64,000 bases of DNA from NCBI RefSeq assembly GCF_004005495.1, contig NZ_RZYA01000008.1, forward strand, positions 1 through 64,000, written 5' to 3'. The translations under genes were made by a program, and so were the position numbers. How positions within the stretch are numbered: position 1 is the stretch's first letter; the number at the start of each line of letters is the position of its first letter. The stretch comes from Streptomyces antnestii. GTDB taxonomy: Bacteria; Actinomycetota; Actinomycetes; Streptomycetales; Streptomycetaceae. Under the pieces are notes generated by a model. It was not told where the DNA came from, ran no database searches, and worked only from the letters and a program-made list of their open reading frames with translations. This document shows, in pieces, positions 17,591 through 26,380 of this stretch.

Positions 17591-18685
17591 ATGTCCAGAC
17601 GACCCGTCGCCGTCGCCGCGTCTCTCCTCACCGTTCTCGCCCTCGGAACCGTCAGCGCCTGTTCCGGCAACTCCGGCAGCTCCGCCAAGTCCGGCGGCTC
17701 GGGCGGTACGCCCACCGTCAAGCTCATGGCGGGCGGCCTCGACAAGCAGATCTACCTGCCGTACGAGCTCGCCCAGCAGCTCGGCTTCTACAAGAAGTAC
17801 GGCGTCAACGTCGAGCTGAGCTCCGAGCAGGACGGCGGTGTCGGCGCCGAGGACGCCATGGCCTCGGGGCAGGTGGACATGTCCGGCGCCTGGTACCAGC
17901 ACACGATCGACTTCCAGGTGAAGGGGAAGGCGGTCGAGGACGTCGTCCAGCTGTCCGGCGCGCCGGGCGAGCGGGAGATGTGTACGACGAAGAGCGGCGT
18001 GAAGTCGGCCGCCGACTTCAAGGGCAAGACCCTCGGTGTCACCGACCTGGGTTCGGGCACCGACACGCTCACCCAGTTCCTGGCCGCGCAGAAGCACGTC
18101 AAGACCAAGGCATTCAACCGGATCGCGGTCGGCGCGGGCTCCACCGCCGTCGCCGCGCTCCAGAACGGCAAGGCCGCCTGCGTCATGACGACGCAGCCGA
18201 CGGTCGCCGCGATCGAGAAGAAGGGGGTCGGCGCCTCCGCGATCGACCTGGCCACCACACAGGGCGCCAAGGCGGCGATGGGCGGCGCCTGGCCGGCCGC
18301 GAGTGTCATCGCCCGTACCGACTGGGTGAATTCGCACAAGGACGCGGTGCAGAGGGTCGTCAACGCGCTCGTGGCCACCATGCACTGGATCAGCACGCAC
18401 AGCGCGACCGACATCGCGAACAAGCTGCCGCAGTCGTACGTGCAGAACCAGCTGGTGACCAAGGCCGACTACATCAAGGCCCTGACCGAGGACAAGGGTC
18501 AGTTCCTCCCGGACGGCATCATGCCGGCCGGCGGCCCGAAGACCGTCCTCGCGACGGAGATACAGGTCGGCCACGCGACGTCGTCGGTGAAGCTCGGCCC
18601 GACGTTCACCAACGAGTTCGCCCTCAAGGCCAACAAGACGGAGGGCTTCACCACCACGACGACGCCTGCGGGCGCGGACGGCTGA
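17591..18685 (+). CDS. NitT/TauT-family ABC substrate-binding lipoprotein
   Basis: This 364-aa protein has a lipoprotein signal: a short basic start, a hydrophobic stretch and the lipobox VSAC with Cys24, followed by a Ser/Gly-rich linker. The mature part resembles the SsuA/THI5-like family: IYLPYELAQQLGFYKKYG near its start, then GKTLGVTDLGSGTD and a variable ligand pocket. The ATG at 17591 is preferred to the one at 17579, which overlaps the AAAGGA ribosome site. It is the third gene of the importer operon and ends before a strong hairpin. Confidence 0.9.
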   Translation: MSRRPVAVAASLLTVLALGTVSACSGNSGSSAKSGGSGGTPTVKLMAGGLDKQIYLPYELAQQLGFYKKYGVNVELSSEQDGGVGAEDAMASGQVDMSGAWYQHTIDFQVKGKAVEDVVQLSGAPGEREMCTTKSGVKSAADFKGKTLGVTDLGSGTDTLTQFLAAQKHVKTKAFNRIAVGAGSTAVAALQNGKAACVMTTQPTVAAIEKKGVGASAIDLATTQGAKAAMGGAWPAASVIARTDWVNSHKDAVQRVVNALVATMHWISTHSATDIANKLPQSYVQNQLVTKADYIKALTEDKGQFLPDGIMPAGGPKTVLATEIQVGHATSSVKLGPTFTNEFALKANKTEGFTTTTTPAGADG

Positions 18686-18689
18686 GTGT

Positions 18690-20438
18690 TCACCCCGGCT
18701 CGTGCGTACGGCTCGGTGCCGTACGCACGAGCCCTTCGCGTTCGAAGACGATCTCGCCGTCGAAGACCGTGAGGTCGATCGGGAGCGACGGGATGTCGTG
18801 CGGGTCGGTGGCGCGCAGGTCGCCGCCGAGGACGCACAGGTCGGCGACCTTGCCGGGTTCGATGGTGCCCTTCCAGGACTCGGCGAAGTCCTGCCGGGCG
18901 GCGTTGACGGTGTAGGCGCGCAGCGCGACCTCCAGCGGGACGCACTCCTCCGGGCCGCTCACCCGGCCCGTGGCCTTGGACTCGCGCAGCAGCATCGCGC
19001 TCACGCCCCGGCGCCAGTTGGGCTCGGTGATCGGGGCGTCGGAACTGGCGCACACGGCGACCCCGGCCTCCGTCGCGGAGCGCACCGGCCACTGGTAGTC
19101 CGACCGCTCCTTGCCGACGATGTCCTCCATCAGGTCGGCGATGGTCCACTTGATGGCCGGGTTCATGTTCACGCCGTACCCGTGGGCGGCCAGCGCGGCC
19201 AGGCTCCGGGCGGACACGAAGTCGCCGTGGATCACGTAGTGGCGGGCGTCGGGCCGGGAATGGGCGGCGTCGGCGGCGACGAAGGCGTCCACCACGGCGT
19301 CGATCGCCCGGTCCCCCGTGACGTGCACACCCAGCTGGTATCCGGCCGTGTGGGCGATCCGCACCATCTCGGCGAGCTCCGCCTGCTGGAGGCCCGCGTC
19401 GGCGCCGTGGACGCAGAGCGCGCCGTGGCCGCCGGCCAGGTACGGGTCGCGCATCCAGGCGGTCTCGTTCGGCGGGACGCCGTCGGCGAAGACCTTGACC
19501 CCGATGACGGCGAGGCGACCGGCGTCCACGTCGTCCGGCACGGCGAGGTCGGCCAAGCCGGCCAGACCGGCGTGCACGTCGGCCGCCGAGCCGCCCATCG
19601 GCGCGGGCAGCAGCAGGACGCTCACCCGGGACGCCAGTTCACCGGCGCGGGCCAGTTCGACGTAGGCCCGGAGCGTGTCCGTGCCGAGGCCGCCGCCGAG
19701 GATCCGTGTGCCGCCGGGGCCGAGGCCCGGCTCCGTGTAGCTGGTGATGCCCTCGGCGTGCAGCGCCGCCACCGCCGACCGTATCGCCGCCTTGCGCTGC
19801 GCCACGGTCGCGGGCGGGACGAGTTCCTGGACGGCTGCCTGCGCCGCCTCCTTGAGGATGCCGGTGGGCTCCCCGTCGTCGTCGGTCTCGATGACGCCGC
19901 CGGCCGGCGGGGTGGTGCCGCGCTTGATCCCGGCGAGTTCGAGCGCCTTGGAGTTCGCCCACGTCATGTGTCCGGAGAAGTCGGTCAGGCAGACCGGGTG
20001 GTCCGGAGCGGCGGCGTCCAGGTCGCGGCGGTGCGGGCGGCGGGCTGGATCGGCGACGCATTCGGCGAGGTAGCCGACGTCCCAGCCGAGACCGGTGATC
20101 CACTCCCCGGAGGGGGTGCCGGCCGCGGCCTGCCGCACCGCCTCGGCGATGTCCGCGATCGACCGCACGGCCGGATGGCCGACGCCGAGCGCGAACGGCG
20201 GCCGGGTCAGCCCCCACGTCGCGCCGTGCAGGTGGGAGTCGTTGATCCCCGGCAGTACGGTGCGGCCGGCCAGGTCGATCGTCCTCGTGTCCGGTCCGGC
20301 GAGCGCCTGGATCTCGGCGCTGCTCCCGACGGCGAGAATCCGGTCGCCCCGCACGGCGACCGCCTGCGCGACGGAGAAGGCGTCGTCGACGGTCAGCACA
20401 TCGCCGCCGGTGAGGATCAGATCGGCTGTCTCGGACAT
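18690..20438 (-). CDS. amidohydrolase, YtcJ/ExoE-like metal-dependent hydrolase
   Basis: This 582-aa cytoplasmic enzyme belongs to the amidohydrolase superfamily, YtcJ-like branch. It has the N-terminal composite domain (ADLILTGGDVLTVDD), the metal-binding HxH in PGINDSHLHG, a GVKVFADGVPP strand, and later metal ligands in YQLGVHVTGD and SSDAPITEPNW. Family members hydrolyse amide or formamide bonds of varied small molecules; the substrate here is unknown. It lies downstream of the LLM oxidoreductase and is probably co-transcribed with it. The permease-SDR pair faces the other way, so all four genes may serve one catabolic route. Its last codons form a terminator hairpin. Confidence 0.88.
   Translation of the reverse strand: MSETADLILTGGDVLTVDDAFSVAQAVAVRGDRILAVGSSAEIQALAGPDTRTIDLAGRTVLPGINDSHLHGATWGLTRPPFALGVGHPAVRSIADIAEAVRQAAAGTPSGEWITGLGWDVGYLAECVADPARRPHRRDLDAAAPDHPVCLTDFSGHMTWANSKALELAGIKRGTTPPAGGVIETDDDGEPTGILKEAAQAAVQELVPPATVAQRKAAIRSAVAALHAEGITSYTEPGLGPGGTRILGGGLGTDTLRAYVELARAGELASRVSVLLLPAPMGGSAADVHAGLAGLADLAVPDDVDAGRLAVIGVKVFADGVPPNETAWMRDPYLAGGHGALCVHGADAGLQQAELAEMVRIAHTAGYQLGVHVTGDRAIDAVVDAFVAADAAHSRPDARHYVIHGDFVSARSLAALAAHGYGVNMNPAIKWTIADLMEDIVGKERSDYQWPVRSATEAGVAVCASSDAPITEPNWRRGVSAMLLRESKATGRVSGPEECVPLEVALRAYTVNAARQDFAESWKGTIEPGKVADLCVLGGDLRATDPHDIPSLPIDLTVFDGEIVFEREGLVRTAPSRTHEPG
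18697..18733. terminator. perfect 16-bp hairpin between convergent genes
   Basis: The arms at 18697-18712 and 18718-18733 pair perfectly across 16 bp with a 5-nt loop. The hairpin lies just after the binding-protein stop (18685) and inside the last codons of the amidohydrolase on the other strand. It probably acts as a bidirectional terminator. Confidence 0.75.
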
Positions 20439-20512
20439 GGTTGACCTCTCTGACGGGTGAGGTGAGTTGACGGTGCATCAGGTCTTGGCGTGACCGGCCG
20501 GTCGCCGCAAGG

Positions 20513-21451
20513 TCACGTCCCGAGGGACTCCACGCGGCGCATCACGTCGCGGCAGAACGCTCCGACGGCGTTCGGGTCGTCGGTGAACTGGGACGGCTTG
20601 ACACAGAAGGTGGTGAAGCCCTCGGCCAGCTGCTCGGGGACGGACTCCAGCGCCTGCGCGAGGTCGGCGCACGAATGGTCGTCGGGGAAGACGGCCCGGG
20701 TGCCGCCGATCATCTCCAGGTCGGCGATGTCGCGCCCGGCGTCGGCCATCGCCGTCGCGAGCTTCTTCATCTCCTCGGGCGTCGGACGCCCGAGCGGGTT
20801 GAAGGCATGGCCGTACCGGACGATCCTCCGCACCATCGCGTCGTGCATCCCGGCGCCGCCGAAGCACAGCCGCGGGCCGTCGGGGCGGTGCGCCTTCGGC
20901 TCGAAGTAAACGTCCTGGAAGGAGTGGTGCTCGCTGTGGTGCGAGACGGGGGACGGGCCCCACAACTTGGCCCAGACCTCCAGGTGTTCGTCCAGCAGCT
21001 TGCCGCGCCGGCTGAACGGCACACCGAGGGCGGCGTATTCGTCGCGGCTCCAGCTGACGTTGGGCAGCACCATGAGCCGGCCCTCGGAGAGGAGGTCGAG
21101 GGTGCCCAGTTCGCGGGCGAGCAGGAGCGGGTGGCGCAGCGGCGCGATCACGGCGGACGCGGCGAGCCGTATCCGCTCGGTGACCGAGGCGATGGCGCTG
21201 AGCAGCATGAGGGAACTGGGCCAGGGCATGTACGGGTCCTGGTTGCCCGGGAGCGCGTAGTCGCGCGGATTGCCCATGACACCGTTCGCCCCGGCGTCCG
21301 GGCCGAGGACGACGTGCTCGCTGATCATGACGGAGTCGAAGCCGGCGTCCTCGGCCTCGCGGGCCCAGCGGACCAGGACGGGCAGATCCGCGCGGCCTTT
21401 GGTCATCGTCCAGTTCTCACTGAGGACGAGCTGCATGCGGGGTGTGGGCAT
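20513..21451 (-). CDS. LLM-class (F420/flavin-dependent) oxidoreductase
   Basis: This 312-aa protein has the luciferase-like monooxygenase TIM-barrel pattern: ISEHVVLGPD near residue 45, LLLARELGTLDLLSEGRL in the middle and a C-terminal GFTTFCVKPSQF segment. Many actinobacterial members use F420 rather than FMN. The ATG at 21451 follows a promoter region with palindromes. The amidohydrolase lies 74 bp downstream on the same strand. An oxidative step on the same substrate is plausible but not shown. Confidence 0.87.
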   Translation of the reverse strand: MPTPRMQLVLSENWTMTKGRADLPVLVRWAREAEDAGFDSVMISEHVVLGPDAGANGVMGNPRDYALPGNQDPYMPWPSSLMLLSAIASVTERIRLAASAVIAPLRHPLLLARELGTLDLLSEGRLMVLPNVSWSRDEYAALGVPFSRRGKLLDEHLEVWAKLWGPSPVSHHSEHHSFQDVYFEPKAHRPDGPRLCFGGAGMHDAMVRRIVRYGHAFNPLGRPTPEEMKKLATAMADAGRDIADLEMIGGTRAVFPDDHSCADLAQALESVPEQLAEGFTTFCVKPSQFTDDPNAVGAFCRDVMRRVESLGT

Positions 21452-21731
21452 CGGATGGGTCCTTGTGGTCCGGGCGGAAAGAGTTCGTTCGGGTGGTGGG
21501 TTCGTTCGAGACTGATTCGTTTGAGGTCAAACATTAGGAGCGGGGGTGCGGACCGGCAAGGGGCCGGGATGCCCGACTTCGATCAGGGCCAGGTGTTGTG
21601 CGGGCGACGGCCGCGACATAACGTACGGCCTCAAACGAGATTTCGGCGTTCCCCTCCTTCGTGGCCTACGCCTCGGCCGTCACTCAGGCGCCGCCCCGCC
21701 CCGCCGCGCCTCCTCCCGCATGGAGCGATCG
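21452..21731. promoter_or_regulatory. divergent promoter region with inverted TCGTTTGAGG sites
   Basis: A perfect 6-2-6 palindrome, GTTTGA-GG-TCAAAC, lies at 21520-21533. The decamer TCGTTTGAGG at 21518-21527 recurs in inverted form (CCTCAAACGA) at 21629-21638. Such paired sites between divergent operons suggest one regulator acting on both the LLM-amidohydrolase and permease-SDR transcripts. No regulator gene lies next to them. Confidence 0.5.
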
Positions 21732-23219
21732 ATGCCGCACAACACTTCTCCCGCTGCAGCCGAGAACTCGGCACGCAGACCCGCACGGCCGCTCACCCTG
21801 GTCGACGTGGTCGCGCAGTCCGTCGGCTTCATGGGCCCGGTCTTCTCCGTGTCCGTACTGCTGCCGATGCTCGTCGGCGTCACGACCGCCACGGGCAACG
21901 GCGCCGGCGGAGCCGCCCCGCTCGCCGTACTGCTCGGCACCATCGGCATGCTCGGCATCGGCTGGATCGTCTCCGCCTACGCGCGCCGCATCCACACCGC
22001 GGGCTCGCTGTACAACTACGTCACCGAGGGCCTCGGCGCCCGGGCCGGCGCGGCCGCGGGCTACGTCTACTACCTGGGCGTACTCGTCCTGGGGGCGGGC
22101 ATCGCCGTCCTCGTCGGGGGCACGCTGCACGACGATCTCAAGACCGAGTTCGGGTTCGCGGCGGTGCCCGTGTGGGCGTGGCAGCTGTGCCTGCTCGGCG
22201 TGCTCCTCACGATCGTGCACCTCGGCGTCCAGGTCTCGGTCAAGGCCCAGTTGGTGCTCGCGCTGATCTCCATCGGTGTGCTCGCCGTCTTCTTCGTCCA
22301 CGTCATCGTCGCGGTGGGCGCCGACAACAGCCTGTCCGCCTTCTCCCCCGCCAGCTCGGCGCAGGGCTGGAGCGGCATCGCCTTCTCGGTCATCTACGGC
22401 GTCCTCCTCTTCACGGGCTTCGAGGCCGCGGCCAACCTCGCCGAGGAGACGGCCGAGCCCCGGCGCGCCATCCCCCGGGCCGTACTGATCTCCATGCTCG
22501 CCGCCGCCGTGTTCTTCCTGCTCGGCGCCTACGCGCAGATCGCCGGCTTCCACTTCAGCGTCCACGCGGTGGCGCAGAACGCCGGTGCCCCGCTCGTCGC
22601 CCTCGCCTCACCCGAGGCGTTCGGTACGACCTGGGTGGCCAGGCTCGTCGAACTCGTCATCCTGCTCGACATGTTCGCCGTCTACATCGGCATCTCCGTC
22701 TCGGTGACCCGGGGCGTGCTGACCATGTCCCGCGACGGCTGGCTGCCGAAGCCTCTCGGGAGGCTCAGCGCACGGCGGGGCACCCCGGTCGTCGGCACCG
22801 TCCTGGTCGGCGCCGGCTATCTCGCCGTCATCCTGATCAGCCAGGTCCTCCCGGCCGCGGTCGCGGTGCCCGGACTTCCCGACCACGTCGGCTGGTTCGC
22901 CTGGCTGTCCGCCTTCGGGGTGTTCAGCCTGGCCGCCATCTATCTCGCCATGTGCCTCGGGGCGCCGCGGGGACTGCGCGATCACCCCAACAAGCCTTTG
23001 GTGTGGGCGAGTTCCCTCGTCGGTCTGGTGATCACCGGCGGCGCGCTGTTCGGCGCCGTCTACCGGGTGCCGGCGCCGACCATCTGGGCCGCGGACGCCG
23101 CTGTCGCCGTCATCGTGGTGGCCCTGCCGGCGGCCTTCCTCGCGGCGCGCCGCTCAGGCTCGGCGTCACGCACCGGGACGGCGCCGTCGCCCGCCCTCGC
23201 CGAGGCCGCCGAGGCCTGA
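21732..23219 (+). CDS. APC-family permease
   Basis: This 495-aa membrane protein has about 12 hydrophobic segments and an APC fold: TLVDVVAQSVGFMGPVFS near residue 22, SLYNYVTEGLGARAGAAAGY in segment 3, and LLFTGFEAAANLAEET in segment 6. The ATG at 21732 has GGAG about 6 nt upstream; an in-frame ATG at 21720 is an alternative that adds four residues. It is followed 76 bp later by an SDR gene. It probably imports the amine or amino acid handled by the flanking amidohydrolase, LLM enzyme and SDR. Confidence 0.85.
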   Translation: MPHNTSPAAAENSARRPARPLTLVDVVAQSVGFMGPVFSVSVLLPMLVGVTTATGNGAGGAAPLAVLLGTIGMLGIGWIVSAYARRIHTAGSLYNYVTEGLGARAGAAAGYVYYLGVLVLGAGIAVLVGGTLHDDLKTEFGFAAVPVWAWQLCLLGVLLTIVHLGVQVSVKAQLVLALISIGVLAVFFVHVIVAVGADNSLSAFSPASSAQGWSGIAFSVIYGVLLFTGFEAAANLAEETAEPRRAIPRAVLISMLAAAVFFLLGAYAQIAGFHFSVHAVAQNAGAPLVALASPEAFGTTWVARLVELVILLDMFAVYIGISVSVTRGVLTMSRDGWLPKPLGRLSARRGTPVVGTVLVGAGYLAVILISQVLPAAVAVPGLPDHVGWFAWLSAFGVFSLAAIYLAMCLGAPRGLRDHPNKPLVWASSLVGLVITGGALFGAVYRVPAPTIWAADAAVAVIVVALPAAFLAARRSGSASRTGTAPSPALAEAAEA

Positions 23220-23295
23220 CACGCAGGTACCGACATCCGGCCGGCCCGAGCGCACACCCCGGGCCCCGCCCACCCCCTCACCCACGGAGTTACTC

Positions 23296-24111
23296 GTGCA
23301 CCCCACCGGATCCTCATCACCCGCACCCGTCCACCTGGTGGCGGGCGCCAGCAGCGGCATCGGCGCCGCCGTGGCCGCTCAGGCGGCCGCCGCCGGAGCC
23401 CGCGTCGCCATCTGCGGACGGCGGCCCGATGCCCTGCGCAAGGTCGCCGAGGACTGCGGAGCCACTCCCTACGTCGCGGACGTCACCGCCCGCGACGAGG
23501 TCGAGGACCTGGTGGCCGCCGTCCTGCGGGACCACGGGCGCCTCGACGGCATCGTCGCCAACGCCGGAGTGATGCGCCCCGGCGGCGTGCTCGACCTCAG
23601 CGACGAGGACTGGGACACGACCCTGCGCACCAACCTCACGTCCGTGTTCCTGCTCGCCCGCGCCGGACTTCCCCATCTCGTCGAGTCCCGTGGGGCGTTC
23701 GTGACCGTCGGCTCCATCGCCGGGCTGCGCGCCTCGGGAGGCATGTCCGCGTACGCCGCCTCGAAGGCCGGAGCCGCCATGCTGACCACCACCCTCGCCG
23801 CCGAGTTCGGGCCGCGTGGGGTACGCGCCAACACCGTGTGCCCCGGCTGGACCCGCACCGAGATGGCCGACGAGGAGATGCGCGAGTTCGGCGGGCCGCT
23901 CGGTCTCGGCGTCGAGGAGTCCTACGCGCAGGTGACCGCCCTCGTGCCGCAGCGCCGCCCCGCCGAGCCGCGCGAGATCGCGGACGCCGTCCTGTGGCTG
24001 CTCGGCCCGCAGTCCTCGTACGTCAACGGCGCCACGCTCACCGTCGACGGCGGCACCACCGTGGTGGACCCGGGCGCGGTGCCCTTCGACTTCCGCGTCA
24101 GCGAGCGCTGA
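23296..24111 (+). CDS. SDR-family oxidoreductase
   Basis: This 271-aa classical short-chain dehydrogenase has the cofactor motif GASSGIGAA (about residues 17-25), the NAG motif in IVANAGVM, catalytic Ser in TVGSIAGLRASG, and YAASK with the catalytic Tyr and Lys. The tail contains the usual VNGATLTVDGG. The GTG at 23296 has GGAG upstream. It is downstream of the permease in the same direction and ends in a terminator hairpin. Substrate unknown. Confidence 0.9.
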   Translation: MHPTGSSSPAPVHLVAGASSGIGAAVAAQAAAAGARVAICGRRPDALRKVAEDCGATPYVADVTARDEVEDLVAAVLRDHGRLDGIVANAGVMRPGGVLDLSDEDWDTTLRTNLTSVFLLARAGLPHLVESRGAFVTVGSIAGLRASGGMSAYAASKAGAAMLTTTLAAEFGPRGVRANTVCPGWTRTEMADEEMREFGGPLGLGVEESYAQVTALVPQRRPAEPREIADAVLWLLGPQSSYVNGATLTVDGGTTVVDPGAVPFDFRVSER

Positions 24112-24119
24112 CGCGGAAG
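24090..24119. terminator. perfect 14-bp hairpin at the SDR stop
   Basis: Arms 24090-24103 and 24106-24119 match perfectly with a 2-nt centre. The hairpin overlaps the SDR stop codon and lies before the end of the convergent GH85 gene, so it can serve both transcripts. Confidence 0.7.
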
Positions 24120-24139
24120 ACCGGTCCTGCTGAACGCCG

Positions 24140-26260
24140 TCAGGCCCAGTGGACCTGCGCGTGGGCCGGGGCGCTGCGGGTGCCGTCCGGGGCGACCGCC
24201 ACCAGATGCAGCGTCGTGGTGGCCTCGCCCTCGGTCCGCGCGAGGGCCTTCACGTAATACACCTCGTCGCGTACCCGGCCGACCACCTCGCGCCGGCCGT
24301 CCGGCAGGTCGCGGTACACGTCGTAGTACCAGACGCCCCGGTCCTGGAACCGCCAGGACAGGAACACCTCGGCGGTGCCGTCCTGGACGTGCGCGGCGTC
24401 CACGGTGAAGCCCGAGGGGGTCTGCGGGCGGGCGGGGCGCTCGCCGGCGAGGAGGGCGAGTTCGCCGAGGTTCACCGCGTACGTGCCCTGGCGGGGGGAG
24501 GAGACCCGGACGCCGATCGCGGCGATGGTCCGGCCCTCGAACACGCCGAGGCCGCGGACGACCGTGTTCCAGGAACGGTTCGTGGTGCGCCCGGCCGGCA
24601 GCCACACGAAGCGGGTGGGAGCGTCGGCGAAGATCAGGCCCACCTCCAGGCCGCTGTCCGCGCCGGCCCGCCCCGTCGTGAAGGTGACGGACAGCCGCTC
24701 GCCGCCGGTCACCTTCAGCGCGGTCTTGAACAGCCGCACCGTGGTGGTGTTGTCGGGGCCGAGGTCGCCCGCGATGCGCAGGGAGGAACCCCCGTCGTGG
24801 GCGAGCGTGTAGTCGTAGTCGACGGTGAGCGGCGCGCCGCTGCCCGCGCTGCGCGTCCAGAACTGCCAGGTCGGCAGGATGTCCTGGATGCTCGCGTTGT
24901 TCCAGTCCCGGTCGCCCGCGCGGTGGCCGTCGAGGAAGAAGGCGCGGCCGTGGCCGGTGTTGAAGCGGGTGACGAACGGGAACGAGCCGATGACGGACCG
25001 CTCGGTGATGTACCGGGCGACGCCGTCCCACTTCTTGTGATTGTCCGCGTCGCGCGGCTTGCCGTCGTCCTCGTAGGGCCACGGCACGTACTCGGTGCGG
25101 CCGGTGCGGGTCGGGTCCTCGTTCGGTCCTGACCAGTAGCGGCGCTCCCGCTGGAAGACGCCGTCCTGCGCGTCGGGGTTGTCGCGGTCCGGGTAGCGGT
25201 CCCAGACGAACTGCGAGCCGAACAGCGCCCAGCTGGTGCGCGCCGGCTTACCCTCGGGAAAGACGAGGCGGGTGTCGTAGGGCGGGTTGTAGCCGTACTT
25301 CTCGTTCTCCGTGCCGTGGAAGACGACCTCGTACGGGTCGAGGCCCAGCTTCTCCGCGGTACGGCGGGAGGTCTCGACCTGCTCGTCGTCCGGCATCCAG
25401 TAGTTGGCGAACAGGCTGTTGTTGACCGGGGTTTCGCCGTTCTGGATCCACGGGGCGTTCTTGTCGTTGAGCTGGTTCTGGTAGTCCAGCTTCCCGTCGA
25501 CCATGATCGTGTCGTACCACTGGAGGTGGAAGCCCTCGGGCGCGTGGGCGCGCAGGTACGTGAGCATCTCCATCAGCTCGGCCGCGTCCGCCGGTGCGGT
25601 GGTGGCCTCCTGGTTGATGAAGTAGCCGTCGAAGCCGAAGTAATCGGCCATCTCGATCAGCTTGTCCGCCACCGGGAAGCTGCCGTCGGCGCGCCGCTCC
25701 AGGTAGTCGGAGAAGGCGCCGGACCGCGGCCAGAACCAACAGCCCAGGCTCTTCGCGCCGTTGCGGTGGGCGGCGTCGGTGTAGGCGGGGTTGGGCAGGT
25801 TGATCAGCCCGTGCTCGGGGTTGCTCGTCGGTGAGCCGTCGACGGGCATGCCGTGCCAGGAGGCGTACAGGTCGGTGTACTGCCAGAAGCGGAGGAGGCG
25901 GCGGGCGAAGACGTCGTTGTACTTGTACGCGGTGAAGAAGGAGTTGTCGTAGTCGTAGCTCAGGTTCATCAGCTGCGGGCCGGTCGCGAGCGCCGGGTTC
26001 GCCTGGGTCGCCGCGAACGGGGCGATACGGGTGGCCAGCGGGACGCGCGAGCGGAAGTACTTGGCGTAACGGTCGGTCTGCGGGCTCCAGTTCTTGATGG
26101 AGGCCGCGTTGTAGCCGTGCATGAACGGCTGGTGCGGGGCGCGGCCCGGGGCCGGGTCGGTGGCGGCGTACGCGGGCGCCACGGTCAGCCCGGCCGGACC
26201 GGCGAGTCCGACCGTCACCCCGGCCGCTCCGAGCAGGCCGATGAACGTTCTGCGATCCAT
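24140..26260 (-). CDS. endo-beta-N-acetylglucosaminidase, GH85, Tat-exported
   Basis: This 706-aa secreted enzyme should cleave the GlcNAc-GlcNAc core of N-glycans on glycoproteins. It starts with a Tat signal (RRTFIGLLG, cleavage near AYA-A at about 33). The GH85 catalytic domain carries the family pair Asn216 and Glu218 in FDGYFINQE, where Glu acts as acid/base and Asn supports the substrate oxazoline. HGYNAASIKNWSP at the start of the mature part is also typical. The last 200 residues look like carbohydrate-binding and fibronectin-like modules. A ROK gene with tandem operator-like palindromes lies upstream, and a sugar importer and fucosidase follow beyond it. Confidence 0.93.
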   Translation of the reverse strand: MDRRTFIGLLGAAGVTVGLAGPAGLTVAPAYAATDPAPGRAPHQPFMHGYNAASIKNWSPQTDRYAKYFRSRVPLATRIAPFAATQANPALATGPQLMNLSYDYDNSFFTAYKYNDVFARRLLRFWQYTDLYASWHGMPVDGSPTSNPEHGLINLPNPAYTDAAHRNGAKSLGCWFWPRSGAFSDYLERRADGSFPVADKLIEMADYFGFDGYFINQEATTAPADAAELMEMLTYLRAHAPEGFHLQWYDTIMVDGKLDYQNQLNDKNAPWIQNGETPVNNSLFANYWMPDDEQVETSRRTAEKLGLDPYEVVFHGTENEKYGYNPPYDTRLVFPEGKPARTSWALFGSQFVWDRYPDRDNPDAQDGVFQRERRYWSGPNEDPTRTGRTEYVPWPYEDDGKPRDADNHKKWDGVARYITERSVIGSFPFVTRFNTGHGRAFFLDGHRAGDRDWNNASIQDILPTWQFWTRSAGSGAPLTVDYDYTLAHDGGSSLRIAGDLGPDNTTTVRLFKTALKVTGGERLSVTFTTGRAGADSGLEVGLIFADAPTRFVWLPAGRTTNRSWNTVVRGLGVFEGRTIAAIGVRVSSPRQGTYAVNLGELALLAGERPARPQTPSGFTVDAAHVQDGTAEVFLSWRFQDRGVWYYDVYRDLPDGRREVVGRVRDEVYYVKALARTEGEATTTLHLVAVAPDGTRSAPAHAQVHWA

Positions 26261-26339
26261 GTGCGGATCACCCCTTCACTTTCTCATCGAGAACGGTGAA
26301 CTCGCAGGCCACAGGCCCTGCTTCGGGGCATTTCTCGCA

Positions 26340-26380
26340 AACTAATGCGCTTTAGTCAACAGAACTGAAGCGCTTTAGTT
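26340..26380. promoter_or_regulatory. two tandem 18-bp operator-like palindromes (probable ROK sites)
   Basis: AACTGAAGCGCTTTAGTT at 26363-26380 is a near-perfect palindrome (8 of 9 pairs). AACTAATGCGCTTTAGTC at 26340-26357 is a related copy (7 of 9 pairs). They are 23 bp apart in direct orientation, about two helical turns, and sit 80-120 bp upstream of the GH85 start. The inner one is part of the last codons of the ROK gene. The adjacent ROK protein is the obvious candidate binder. Confidence 0.6.

Noticed and set aside
20675..23572. A 965-codon rightward frame
   Set aside because: It runs antisense to the LLM gene and out of frame with the permease, and has Arg/Gly/Pro-rich shadow composition.
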